From a virus, in the IMG/VR virus record IMGVR_UViG_3300014962_000007, positions 1 to 58,897 of that record: a DNA stretch of 58,897 nt. The stretch is one strand, 5' to 3'. Below the pieces are notes generated by a model. It was not told where the DNA came from and made no database searches. It worked only from the letters and a program-made list of their open reading frames with translations. The translations under genes and the position numbers were made by a program. Positions 6,966-16,400 of this stretch are shown in pieces (within the stretch, counting starts at the first letter, position 1; the number at the start of each line of letters is the position of its first letter).

Positions 6966-8504
6966 ATGGAAATCATCGACAACAAGGCTTTACTGCTGAA
7001 GGTGCGCAACCCTCAGCAGATTACGACCGTCATCCCCAAGAGCAAGGAACTGCCGGGGAACAAGGTCGTTGTGCACTGGGGCTTGGACGAGGCCCAAGTG
7101 TTGCGCAACATGCGCATCAAGAACGTCCCCTCCCCCATCATGGGTCGCTACGACTGGCCCGGCCAGTACGCACCCTTCGACCACCAACGCACCACTGCGG
7201 CGTTCCTGACCATGAACCGGCGTGCGTTCTGCCTCAACGAGCAGGGCACCGGCAAGACCGGCTCAGTGATCTGGGCCGCTGACTACCTGATGAAGGCTGG
7301 CAAGGTCAAGCGCGTGCTGGTGATCTGCCCCCTGTCCATCATGGACTCAGCGTGGCGTGCTGACTTGTTCAAGTTCGCCATGCACCGCAACGTGGATATT
7401 GCCTACGGTGCCAAAGACAAGCGCCGTGCCGTGATCAACGGCCCCGCCGAGTTCGTGATCATCAACTTCGACGGGGTTGAGATTGTGGCTGATGACATCG
7501 CACGGGGTGGCTTTGATCTGATCGTGGTGGACGAGGCCAATGCGTACAAGAACGCCCAGACCAAACGCTGGAAGGTGCTCAACTCCCTGATCAAACACGA
7601 CACGTGGCTCTGGATGATGACCGGCACCCCCGCCGCACAGTCACCGCTCGACGCATACGGGCTGGCCAAGTTGGTCAACCCCAAGGGTGTGCCCTCGTAC
7701 TTCACCTCGTTCAAGGACATGGTGATGTACAAGATTTCCAACTACCGCTGGATTCCCAAAGAGACGGCTACCCAGACGGTGTTCAACGCACTGCAACCGG
7801 CCATCCGGTTCACCAAGGACGAGTGCCTTGACCTGCCCGAGATGACCTACGTCAAGCGCACGGTCGAACTCACCAAGCAACAGCAGAAGTATTACGACCT
7901 GCTCAAAAAGAGCATGATCATGCAAGCCGCAGGGGAAGAAATCACAGCGGTCAACGCCGCCGTGGCCATGTCCAAGCTCCTGCAAATTTCTTGTGGTGCG
8001 GTGTACTCCGACACGGGCGAGACGCTGGAGTTCGACATCAGCAAGCGGTACAGCGTGCTCACCGAGGTCATCGAGGAGTCCAGCCAGAAGGTGCTGATCT
8101 TCGTCCCGTTCAAGCACGTGATCGGCATCCTGTCCCAGAAGCTGACCGAGGACGGGTACACCAACGCCGTGATCAGCGGTGACGTCCCTGCTGGCAAGCG
8201 TGCCGACATCTTCCGGGAGTTCCAGAACAGCCCCGAGCCGAGGGTGCTGGTGATCCAGCCGCAGTCTGCCGCCCACGGTGTGACCCTGACAGCCGCCAAC
8301 ACGGTAGTCTGGTGGGGGCCAACGTCCAGCCTTGAGACCTACGCACAGGCCAACGCACGGGTGCACCGCTCCGGCCAACGCCACCCATCGACAGTCGTCC
8401 AGCTCGTCGGCTCCGGTGTGGAAAGACACGTTTACAACTTACTAGATAACAAAATCGACGTTCACTCAAAAATTGTCGATCTTTACAAAGATTTGCTTGC
8501 GTAA
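6966..8504 (+). CDS. SNF2-family DEAD/DEAH helicase
   Basis: 512 residues, superfamily 2 ATPase translocase. Motif I is NEQGTGKTGS (G94-T98), motif II VVDEAN (D189, E190), motif III MMTGTP, and the second RecA-like domain ends in TLTAANTVVWW, then ETYAQANARVHRSGQ, the SNF2 motif V/VI block. Phages often carry such a gene beside a family A polymerase and it is thought to help remodel DNA or restart forks. GGAGAA lies five bases before the ATG at 6966; the in-frame ATG at 6948 has no ribosome site and lies inside the leader hairpin. A separate promoter and structured leader suggest its translation is specially controlled. Confidence 0.92.
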   Translation: MEIIDNKALLLKVRNPQQITTVIPKSKELPGNKVVVHWGLDEAQVLRNMRIKNVPSPIMGRYDWPGQYAPFDHQRTTAAFLTMNRRAFCLNEQGTGKTGSVIWAADYLMKAGKVKRVLVICPLSIMDSAWRADLFKFAMHRNVDIAYGAKDKRRAVINGPAEFVIINFDGVEIVADDIARGGFDLIVVDEANAYKNAQTKRWKVLNSLIKHDTWLWMMTGTPAAQSPLDAYGLAKLVNPKGVPSYFTSFKDMVMYKISNYRWIPKETATQTVFNALQPAIRFTKDECLDLPEMTYVKRTVELTKQQQKYYDLLKKSMIMQAAGEEITAVNAAVAMSKLLQISCGAVYSDTGETLEFDISKRYSVLTEVIEESSQKVLIFVPFKHVIGILSQKLTEDGYTNAVISGDVPAGKRADIFREFQNSPEPRVLVIQPQSAAHGVTLTAANTVVWWGPTSSLETYAQANARVHRSGQRHPSTVVQLVGSGVERHVYNLLDNKIDVHSKIVDLYKDLLA

Positions 8505-8525
8505 AGGATAAAACTACACTATACT
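8497..8525 (+). promoter_or_regulatory. Probable promoter before the 8554 gene
   Basis: TATACT at 8520-8525 (five of six) with a weak TTGCGT at 8497-8502, spacer 17. The -35 lies at the end of the helicase gene. It would drive the 8554-10189 unit, which ends at a strong terminator. Confidence 0.35.
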
Positions 8526-8553
8526 GAACACCCCAACAACGATGGAGAGCGCG

Positions 8554-8961
8554 ATGACCGAAGAAAGCAAACCCGCCGTACCAGTTGAGAAGCTGGTCAA
8601 GGTGTACCTCAAGATGAACGCCAAGCTGAGTGAGATTCAGGCCGCGTTCAACGCCGAGGAGAAAGCCCTCAAAGAGCAGATGGCCAAGGTGAAGGGTGCC
8701 CTGTTGACATACTGTAAGGAACAGAACGTAGAGTCGGTTCGCACCGAGGAAGGCCTGTTCTACCGTACTGTCAAGGTGAACTACTGGACGAACGATTGGG
8801 AGTCCATGCACAAGTTCATCATCGAGCACAACGCACCGCAACTGCTCCACGAACGCATCCACCAGACCAACCTCAAAGAGTTCATGGATGCACACCCTGA
8901 CTTGCTGCCCCCCGGCCTCAACGTGGACAGCGAATACACCCTTACCGTACGGAGAAAGTAA
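8554..8961 (+). CDS. Conserved phage early protein, coiled-coil N-terminus
   Basis: 135 residues. Residues about 10-60 form a charged helix (KVYLKMNAKLSEIQAAFNAE) and the C-terminal half has the pattern KVNYWTNDWESM, HERIHQTNLKEF, HPDLLPPGLNV, ending in TLTVRRK. This arrangement is recurrent next to phage ssDNA-binding and recombination genes; the overall shape recalls Gam-like nuclease inhibitors, but I cannot assign it. GGAGAG precedes the ATG at 8554; the ATG at 8542 overlaps that ribosome site and is less likely. It shares one base with the next start (TAATG). Confidence 0.75.
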   Translation: MTEESKPAVPVEKLVKVYLKMNAKLSEIQAAFNAEEKALKEQMAKVKGALLTYCKEQNVESVRTEEGLFYRTVKVNYWTNDWESMHKFIIEHNAPQLLHERIHQTNLKEFMDAHPDLLPPGLNVDSEYTLTVRRK

Positions 8962-9242
8962 TGACTGAACCCTTTGTGCCAATCGAAGAACTGGCAAAGC
9001 ATTTCACTGTGTCGGTCTCGACCGTTCGTGCATGGGTGCGACAAGGCATGATTCCCAAGGATACGTACATCAAGGTGGGTAACACCTACCGATTCAGCGT
9101 GTCCAAGGTTGTCAACGCCCTGACTGCCGCACCCAAGGACGAAACGCCGGAACCTGCACCTGTGACCGATACTTCGGCGCTCGAAGCTGAAGAAGCCCCA
9201 GTCCAACTGGAACTTGATTTGAACCCTGACCAAGACATCTAA
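8961..9242 (+). CDS. Excisionase/MerR-like helix-turn-helix protein
   Basis: 93 residues. Residues 5-55 form a winged helix-turn-helix of the excisionase type: PIEELAKHFTVSVSTVRAWV, then GMIPKDTYIKVGNTYRFSVSKV. The rest is an acidic, proline-rich tail (ETPEPAPVTD, LELDLNPDQDI) which may be disordered. No integrase is present, so excision is unlikely; a transcriptional regulator or replication accessory is more probable. It is co-translated with its neighbours (TAATG upstream, AAGGAG eleven bases downstream for the next gene). Its target could be one of the palindromes described in the 54.6-57.7 kb region, which is a guess. Confidence 0.78.
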   Translation: MTEPFVPIEELAKHFTVSVSTVRAWVRQGMIPKDTYIKVGNTYRFSVSKVVNALTAAPKDETPEPAPVTDTSALEAEEAPVQLELDLNPDQDI

Positions 9243-9253
9243 GGAGAAACGCC

Positions 9254-10189
9254 ATGTCTAACGAAATGACCCTCTTTGGCAACCAATCCGGTGCCGCCCT
9301 CGCCCTCCTGCAAGGCCTCGAAGATAACCTGACCGAGAAGATTGCCGGTTCGGGTGGCAACCGCCGCATCAGCATCGAAGGTAACGTGTTCCGCGAATAC
9401 ATCGGTGGCAAGGAAGTGCGCGTATCTGACGACCGCTTCATGCAGGTTGTGCTGATCGACGCCGCCGCTGTGGGCCGTACCTACTACGCTGGCACCTATG
9501 TCAAGGGTCAGAAGATGAAGCCGACCTGCTGGTCTGCCGACACTCAAACCCCTGACGCCGCCGTTCCCGCTGACCAACGTCAAGCCAAGTTCTGCAAGGA
9601 CTGCGCCCAGAACATCAAGGGCTCTGCCGCGCAGGGTGATGGCCGTGCATGCCGCTACTCCCAGCGTGTTGCTGTGGCGCTGGCCGGTGACAACGGTGTT
9701 GATGACAACGTGTACCAGATCAGCCTCCCGGCCACTTCGGTGTTCGGTGATGCTGTTGGCCAGAAGATGCCACTGCAAGCCTATGGTCGCTACCTCAAGG
9801 CCCACAACACACACGCTATCAGCGTGGTGACCGAGATGCGCTTCGACCCCGATGGCCAGATGAAGCTGGTGTTCAAGCCCGTTCGTGCACTCAACGAGAG
9901 CGAACTGCGTCAGGTGCTGGCACTGCGTTCGCACCCCGACACCCAGAAGGCCATCACGTTCACCGTGAGCCAGATGGACCAATCCGAAGGTGAAGCCGCC
10001 GCACCTGCACCTGCCGCCAAGAACGTCCTGAAGTCTGAGCCCAAGCCCGAGCCGAAGCCTGAGCCGAAGGTTGAGAAAGTGGAAGCTGAGGAAGTGGCTG
10101 AGCCGACCAAAGTTGTGAAGAAATCTGCCGCCGCAGAACCTGCCGAGAAGGCCGACCTGTCCGACATCGTTGACGGTTGGGACGACTGA
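9254..10189 (+). CDS. Probable single-stranded DNA-binding protein
   Basis: 311 residues. An N-terminal domain to about 250 contains four cysteines (C92, C114, C117, C133) that could bind zinc, and beta-rich segments (VFREYIGGKEVRVSDDRF, YQISLPATSVFG). Then comes a low-complexity Pro-Glu-Lys linker (EPKPEPKPEPK) and a short acidic end, LSDIVDGWDD. A core domain, flexible linker and acidic tip is the layout of phage and bacterial SSBs, where the tip recruits partners. No direct sequence match is visible, so the assignment rests on architecture and position between HTH and primase genes. Strong AAGGAG ribosome site, last gene before a strong terminator. Confidence 0.6.
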   Translation: MSNEMTLFGNQSGAALALLQGLEDNLTEKIAGSGGNRRISIEGNVFREYIGGKEVRVSDDRFMQVVLIDAAAVGRTYYAGTYVKGQKMKPTCWSADTQTPDAAVPADQRQAKFCKDCAQNIKGSAAQGDGRACRYSQRVAVALAGDNGVDDNVYQISLPATSVFGDAVGQKMPLQAYGRYLKAHNTHAISVVTEMRFDPDGQMKLVFKPVRALNESELRQVLALRSHPDTQKAITFTVSQMDQSEGEAAAPAPAAKNVLKSEPKPEPKPEPKVEKVEAEEVAEPTKVVKKSAAAEPAEKADLSDIVDGWDD

Positions 10190-10200
10190 TCTTGGTTTGG

Positions 10201-10232
10201 GGGGTGGGGTAGCTCCCCACCCCTTCTTTTTT
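10201..10232 (+). terminator. Strong rho-independent terminator
   Basis: GGGGTGGGG (10201-10209), loop TAGCT, CCCCACCCC (10215-10223), then TTCTTTTTT. A nine-base, GC-rich perfect stem with U-tract. It ends the SSB-like unit, yet the primase-helicase gene follows only 34 bases later with no obvious promoter, so it may act as an attenuator. Confidence 0.9.
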
Positions 10233-10266
10233 CAGTTTTCCCTCTCAACACCAACGATCGGCGGCT

Positions 10267-13152
10267 ATGGACACAAAAACATTTCTGGAATCGGTGCTGG
10301 GAGACGAGGGTACGTACTGCGTATGGGCGAATCGGATTTCCGACAAGTCCAAGGTGCAGAAGTTCTACCCTACGATTGACGCACTTATCCATGCGGCTGG
10401 CAGTTTGGATGCCGAGGGCTACGACGCATACTTTGCATTGGGTACGTTTGATGAAGCAGGCTCACGTGAAGCCAGCAACGTAAAACAACTCAGGGCGTTT
10501 TTCCTCGACCTCGACTGCGGCCCGTCAAAAGACTACGCATCGCAGAGTGACGCACTTCGCGCACTCCAGCAGTTCTGCAAGACATTGAGCTTGCCCCGCC
10601 CCACCCTGATCAACTCAGGCCGTGGGATTCACGTGTACTGGAGGCTCATAGCCCCGGCGTCACGCGACACATGGCAACCCGTTGCCGACAAACTCAAGGC
10701 TCTGTGCAAGAAGCACGGGCTGAACGCGGACCCGGTGGTGACAGCCGATGCCGCACGCGTGCTCCGAGTACCGGGCACGCACAACCACAAAGACACGCCC
10801 CCGACTGAGGTGAAGCTGGTCGGTGAGCCCGGCGCACCAGTAGAGTATTCGGTGTTCGCGGACCTGATCAACAGTCACGAAATCGACGAAGGCATCTTTG
10901 CCGCCGCCAGAAAGTACGTGCCCCGCGAAGCCGATGCGCTGATGCAGGCACTGTCGGGTAGCTTTGTCAGCCGCTTCAAGACCATCATGATGCGCACGGC
11001 CAAGGGCACCGGGTGCGCTCAACTCGGCGAGGCCGTGGCCAATCAGGCAGACATGTCTGAACCTTTGTGGCGTGCCACACTGTCTGTTGCGAAGTTCTGT
11101 GTTGATGGTGGCAAGGCCATCCACAAAGTTTCTGACAAGCACCCCGACTACACACACGCGGCCACCGAAGCCAAAGCCGACCTGATCAAAGGCCCATACC
11201 TGTGCGAACGGTTCAACGAGTACAAGGCCGGGGTGTGCACCGAGTGCATGCACTGGGGCAAGATCAAGTCTCCCATCTCGCTGGGCCGCGAGGTTGAGGA
11301 AGCCACCGAAGAAGACAACATCGTTGTCCAGACGCCGATCGGCGTGCCCGAGGCAACCCCCATCACGTACGTCATCCCCAAGTACCCCACACCGTTTTTC
11401 CGTGGCAAGTCAGGGGGCGTGTTCAAGCGTGGCAAGCAGGTGTTCAACAAGGAAGGCGAACTCGACGAAGAAGCGTCCAAGGACAAGCTGGTGTACTTCA
11501 ACGACATGTACGTTGTGCGTCGCCTCAAGGACCCCGAGCTTGGCGAATCGCTGGTCATGCGCCTGCACCTACCCAAGGATGGCGTGCGTGAGTTCACCCT
11601 GCCGCTGACTGCCGTGGGGTCTAAGGACGAGTTCCGCAAGCATGTAGCAATGCACGGCGTAGCGGTGCTCAACGTGAACGATTTAATGGAGTACACAATG
11701 CAATGGGTTAACGAGTTGCAGTTGAAGACCGAAGCCGAAGAAGCCCGACGGCAGTTCGGGTGGTCTGACGATCACGAGTCCTTCGCAGTTGGCGGGGCGC
11801 TGGTGTTCAAGGACCGGGTTGAAATCAACGCGCCGTCCGGCGCAACCATGGGGCTGTTCCCATACTTCCAACCCAAGGGCACCCTTGAAGGGTGGAAAGA
11901 GACCATGAAGTTCTACGAGCGCGAGGGTATGGAGCCGCACCAGTTCATGGTGGGCCTGTCTTTCGGTGCTGTGCTCATGGAATTCCAGCCGATCAACGCC
12001 GCCGCGTTCCACATGTACTCGAAGGAATCTGGCCTTGGCAAGACCACGGGCATGCTGGCCGGTGCGTCTATCTGGGGTGACCCAGACCTGTTGATGATGC
12101 AGGAGCGTGACACGATCAACTCCAAGATGAACCGTGCTGAGGTGTACAAGAACATCGTAGGGTACATGGACGAGTTGACCAACACCAAGCCGCAAGACCT
12201 GTCGGACTGGGCCTACCAACTCCCGAGTGGTCTCCAGCGCAACCGCATGGGGCCGAAGGGTAACGTCGAGCGCGTGCGCGGCAAGCCATGGAAGACACTG
12301 TTTGGCACCACCGGCAATACGTCCATGATTGAACGCATCTCGCTGTACAAGGCACTGCCCAAGGCTGAGGCCCAGCGCATCTTGGAGTACCGGGTTGAGC
12401 GCGTCAAGTTCGCCACCAAGGCCGAGACTGATCAGTTTGCCGCCGCAGTCAAGGAAAACTACGGGCACGCCGGTATCGTGTTCGTGCAGTACCTGATGAA
12501 CAATCTGGAAGCGTCCAAGCAGTTGGCCCTTGCGGTCCAGCAGAAAATCGACGTTGCCTCCGGCCTCACGGCAGAAAACCGCTTTTGGTCTGCGCTGGTA
12601 TCCCGTGACATCGCAGGGCTGATGCTGGCCAAGAAAGCCGGGCTGATCAACTGGAAGATCGAACCGATCGTGAAGTGGGCACTGGGTGCCATGGAGATTG
12701 CACAGGGCAACGTGAAGGAGATGGACTCCGATGTTGAATCCACCCTGACCGACTACTTGGCCGAGCACTACACCGGCATCCTGCGTATCAAGTCAACGGA
12801 TGATGCACGCAAGCCCCCGACGATCGACACGATCATTCAGCCGGTCGAGGCTATGCGTAGCAGTCATCTGGTGGCACGATACGAGTACGACATCAAGCGG
12901 CTGTATCTGCTCACCAAGCCCCTCAAAGAGTGGTGCGGTAAACAGCAGATCAACTACGCCGGGTTCGTCGAAGGGCTGAAGACCAGCCGCACCAAGGCCA
13001 CCAAGGTCAAGATGCGGTTGTCCCGAGGCACGTACATGAACCTGCCACCCGCCGACGTTATTGCCCTCGACTGCACGGAATTCATGAACGATGAAACTGA
13101 GCAAGCAATGGCTACAACCGCCGCGTTGCGCCAGCAACAGGCTGAAGATTGA
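10267..13152 (+). CDS. Primase-polymerase / DUF927-type helicase
   Basis: 961 residues combining priming and unwinding. The N-terminal 270 residues are an archaeo-eukaryotic-type primase: FFLDLDCG (D81, D83), then SGRGIHVYWRL (H122) and VPGTHNHKD. A middle segment has cysteines (C-x-x-C near 323). The C-terminal half is a helicase resembling DUF927: YSKESGLGKTTG (G589-T593, Walker A), a following acidic strand in VGYMDELTN, and FGTTGNTSM as sensor-like. It would supply primers and open the origin for the family A polymerase; no separate DnaB or DnaG is present. The start at 10267 has only weak ribosome-site character. Confidence 0.85.
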   Translation: MDTKTFLESVLGDEGTYCVWANRISDKSKVQKFYPTIDALIHAAGSLDAEGYDAYFALGTFDEAGSREASNVKQLRAFFLDLDCGPSKDYASQSDALRALQQFCKTLSLPRPTLINSGRGIHVYWRLIAPASRDTWQPVADKLKALCKKHGLNADPVVTADAARVLRVPGTHNHKDTPPTEVKLVGEPGAPVEYSVFADLINSHEIDEGIFAAARKYVPREADALMQALSGSFVSRFKTIMMRTAKGTGCAQLGEAVANQADMSEPLWRATLSVAKFCVDGGKAIHKVSDKHPDYTHAATEAKADLIKGPYLCERFNEYKAGVCTECMHWGKIKSPISLGREVEEATEEDNIVVQTPIGVPEATPITYVIPKYPTPFFRGKSGGVFKRGKQVFNKEGELDEEASKDKLVYFNDMYVVRRLKDPELGESLVMRLHLPKDGVREFTLPLTAVGSKDEFRKHVAMHGVAVLNVNDLMEYTMQWVNELQLKTEAEEARRQFGWSDDHESFAVGGALVFKDRVEINAPSGATMGLFPYFQPKGTLEGWKETMKFYEREGMEPHQFMVGLSFGAVLMEFQPINAAAFHMYSKESGLGKTTGMLAGASIWGDPDLLMMQERDTINSKMNRAEVYKNIVGYMDELTNTKPQDLSDWAYQLPSGLQRNRMGPKGNVERVRGKPWKTLFGTTGNTSMIERISLYKALPKAEAQRILEYRVERVKFATKAETDQFAAAVKENYGHAGIVFVQYLMNNLEASKQLALAVQQKIDVASGLTAENRFWSALVSRDIAGLMLAKKAGLINWKIEPIVKWALGAMEIAQGNVKEMDSDVESTLTDYLAEHYTGILRIKSTDDARKPPTIDTIIQPVEAMRSSHLVARYEYDIKRLYLLTKPLKEWCGKQQINYAGFVEGLKTSRTKATKVKMRLSRGTYMNLPPADVIALDCTEFMNDETEQAMATTAALRQQQAED

Positions 13153-13354
13153 CGACCTCGCCCCGGATGGTGTGTGCATCCGGGTGTCGTGGGAAAAGTT
13201 TGTGCCGGGAGCGTCAGTGTTCGTCCCCTGCATCAACACGGTGGAGTGCGTGAGGCAGTTCAACGAAATCGCTCAGCACAATGACTGGGTGTGGGACTCC
13301 CGAATCGGCATCGAAGGAGGCCGTTGGGGGGTTCGCTTTTGGCGAGTGCTGTGA
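13091..13354 (+). CDS. Conserved hypothetical phage protein
   Basis: 87 residues, overlapping the primase gene by 62 bases. The core GVCIRVSWEKFVPGASVFVPCIN, then CVRQFNEIA and GIEGGRWGVRFWRVL, resembles a small family common in phages: a beta-strand pair, FVPC motif, helix, and final GLRVWR-like strand. Function unknown. It is the last plus-strand gene before the convergent junction. The long overlap makes the start uncertain; a downstream start would remove part of the first strand. Confidence 0.68.
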   Translation: MKLSKQWLQPPRCASNRLKIDDLAPDGVCIRVSWEKFVPGASVFVPCINTVECVRQFNEIAQHNDWVWDSRIGIEGGRWGVRFWRVL

Positions 13355-13367
13355 TAGGATTTGCACC

Positions 13368-13383
13368 GTTGGCAGTTGCCAAC
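13368..13383. repeat. Perfect 16-base inverted repeat
   Basis: GTTGGCA-GT-TGCCAAC, a seven-base perfect inverted repeat with a two-base centre, 25 bases before the terminator at the convergent junction. It could be a DNA-binding site or an extra hairpin in the 3' end of the early transcript. Confidence 0.7.
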
Positions 13384-13407
13384 CATCGCGTTCTCCTAGT
13401 GGAATTC

Positions 13408-13436
13408 GCCCCCGGCTCAACACCGGGGGCTTTTTT
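13408..13436 (+). terminator. Terminator at the junction of the early and late blocks
   Basis: GCCCCCGG (13408-13415), loop CTCAACA, CCGGGGGC (13423-13430), then TTTTTT on the plus strand. It abuts the stop of the giant minus-strand gene. In the minus direction the hairpin is not followed by a real U-tract, so it mainly stops the early transcript. Confidence 0.88.
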
Positions 13437-16400
13437 CATTCCCCGTCGTCGTCGAAGATCGACACGTCTCGGTCGAACTCGGCGGCGTTGGCCAGCAGTT
13501 CATTGCGCATGAGCTTGTTGAACGTGACCCCGTGGTACATGGTTGCCGTCGTGCGCATGTGCTGTGCCAGCGAGTTCTTGATCACCGTCGGGGTAACCAG
13601 ACCCGGATGCTTCTGGCCCAGCTTGACAAGTTCTTCCATGTAGTCGCTGGCGGCGTCGCCGTCCCCTGCACGCAGGGCCACGTAGTATTTTCGCAGGAGG
13701 TTGGTACGCTTCTCCAGCGTACGGCGCTCGACGTTCTTCTCGACCGCGTTTTCTTCCAACTGACGCATGTACTCAGCGGGTGCAAACCCGAGTGCCTGCG
13801 CAAGGGAATGGCCGAGGCCAACTTCGCCCACGATGGGGTCACCGCGCATGGTGTTTGTACCTTCCGCGAGGAACCGGCCACCCTTGATCACGTTACCGAA
13901 GCCAGCCGGGGCTACCTGCTCCAGACCACGAAGCGTTTCGCCGTCGAAGATCAGCTTGACGCCACGGATGATGCGGTCGCCCACACCGTACACCGGGCCA
14001 CCGAACAGTTGCAGGAAGCTCAGCACCGCGTTGTCTTGGTCGCGGTATCCGGTGTCGTGCAGCAGCAGGTCAGTCAGGCCGATACGGTTGGCGACCGCGG
14101 TACCCGTCAGGTAGTTCAACGCACCGTTGAACCGACCCTCGCCCATGTACTTACGGGCAGCGGTCTCGAAGTCATCATCGTCGTCACCCTTCAGGAACAG
14201 GTTGTACAGTGCGGACACGAGGCCGAACATCGGGATACCCTGCGCCCCAGCCAGCAGTGCAGTCGAGGCGTAGATACCAGCAATCTGGCGCTTGGCAGCG
14301 GCGCGGACCTGTGGGTCTTCCCCGATCAGCGCGTCATGCGTTGTTTTGAACAGCATGTAGTACATCGACACGCCGTAGCGCTTGTACATGAACACCATCT
14401 TGCCGATCGAGTTCTTCGCCAGCAGGGGCGCACTGTTAGCCGAAGCGCCACCGTTGAGCAGTTCGGCAGAGCGAATCGCTTCTTCAGCAGCGGCGGTGCG
14501 GTCTTGTGCAGTGAGTTCTTTCCCGCCGTTGGCTTTGCGCATGCGCTCAAGTTCGAGCCGGTAGGCTGCAACCATCGAGACCTGCCGGTTCATGCGTTCA
14601 CCGTGGTGGAACACAAACCCGGACCATGCGTTGATCTTGGCCAAGGGGCCGTCGGCTGCACCGGATTCCAGCACGTCGCTGGTCATGGAGCGGCTGAGCA
14701 AGCCGTACTGGCTGGACAACTCGGCCAACTCACGTAGATCGAGAATGGCCTTTTCGTTGTCGGTCAGGTCTTTCTTCTTGGCCAGTGCGTCGAAGTCGTA
14801 GTTGTCGATGGAATATCCAGCCGTCAACTCCACAGGGTCACCACCGCCCACAGTCTTGGCTTTGCGCTTGCGGCCAGAGCCGAAGAACAGTCGTGTGGCT
14901 GCGCCAATGGCCTTGTTCGCGTCACCGTATCCGTACTTACCACCAAGGTAAGGCATGACCACCATGGGCAACTGAGTCGTGTTGACAAGTGCAGACGAGA
15001 CGTTGAAGCCGAGGGTCCAGCCGAACGCCGTGGACGTGGTCAGCTTGGCGAACGGTGAGATGTCCGGGGAGACCATCGACTTGATGTGGCGGTCCATGGT
15101 GTCGAACAGCATACGTGCTTCTTCCGTGCGGTCCTTGGTGTCCACGTACTCCTGCATCTCGTCGCGCAGCTTGTACATCTTGGCCCCGTATTCGAGGTTG
15201 GCCAACTGGTGCGCCATGCTGATGGACTTGGAGTAGAAGACGTCAGCCGCATCGGTCATTGCACCGAGCGTACCCAGACGCGAACGGAACGACTGCGCAA
15301 ACGACGATTCGGGCAGCGTGTCGAGAAACACCCGCATGATTTCGTCGGTCACGGTCGGGTCAACCTTGTTGGCGTCCAGCACCTTGATGATGCTGTTGAC
15401 AAACGACGTGGGCGGGGCATCCCGGTATGTACGCTTGCCGGTCGGCGAAGACTTTTGCACCGACTTCACATCCACGTTCGGGTCGGCCTTGAGTTCCCGG
15501 ATTGCCCGTGCCTGCTCCACCGAGTTTTGGAACGCTACCTTGTAGTATTCCATCTGGCCGTCAGCGTTCTTGGCATTGAATGTTACCCAGTGATCGCCTT
15601 GGCGCATCAGCGGGAAGTACGGCTCAATCTTGCCCTTCACCGCGAGGCGCTGGTAGATTTCCTTGCGCAGCTTCTCGGCTTCCTTGGGGTCCTTCACCGA
15701 CGAGTCGATGCGGCTGAACAGCAGGTTGATCAGTTGTTCGTGGGATTCGGCGTAGGCATCGCGCATCTGTTTGTAGATGGCTTGACCCTCTGGGCCGAGT
15801 GCTTTCCACTTGGCCTGCAAGCTGTCCCAAACTGCCTGCTTGTCCTTGTCGCTCTTGGTGCTCTTGCCCTTGTAGCTGTCGCGTGCCTTGCTCGGGTCAA
15901 CTTCTTCCAGCGTGGACTGCATCACCAGATCGTTGAGTGCGGATTCCTTCTCGGGGTTGCCCTTGGTCCACTTGCTGATGTTGCTGTACGTTGCATCCAC
16001 CGCACGGCGGCGCTCGTCGATCGCACCGCCCCACTGCTTCTCAAGGGTGTCGAGCTTCTTGGCCATGGGGATGACCTTGGCAGCGACGTCCGTGAGTGCG
16101 TTGAGGGGCAGGCTGCGCAAGATTGTGGTCTTCGTGAGGTTGGGGATTTTCTCCCGCAGCACTTCGTAGATACCACCGACGACGCGGTTGTCCATGACCG
16201 GCATGCTCAGGACCTGAGCGTCCATGGCCTTGAACACATCTTTGGATGCGCCCAGCAGGGAGGCCTCGTACATGGACCCCACAGGTGCGTTGTTCGGCGA
16301 CACGATCTGCATGATCGCCACGTCAGCCGAGTCCAGCGCCGAGTCGATACCCTTGGTGGGCATGCCCATGACATTACGCAGGAAGTTGCCCACGGCACGG

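Noticed and set aside
8961-9242. Lysogeny module (excisionase)
   Set aside because: The HTH protein resembles excisionases, but no integrase, repressor pair or attachment site is evident in the window, so lysogeny is not supported.
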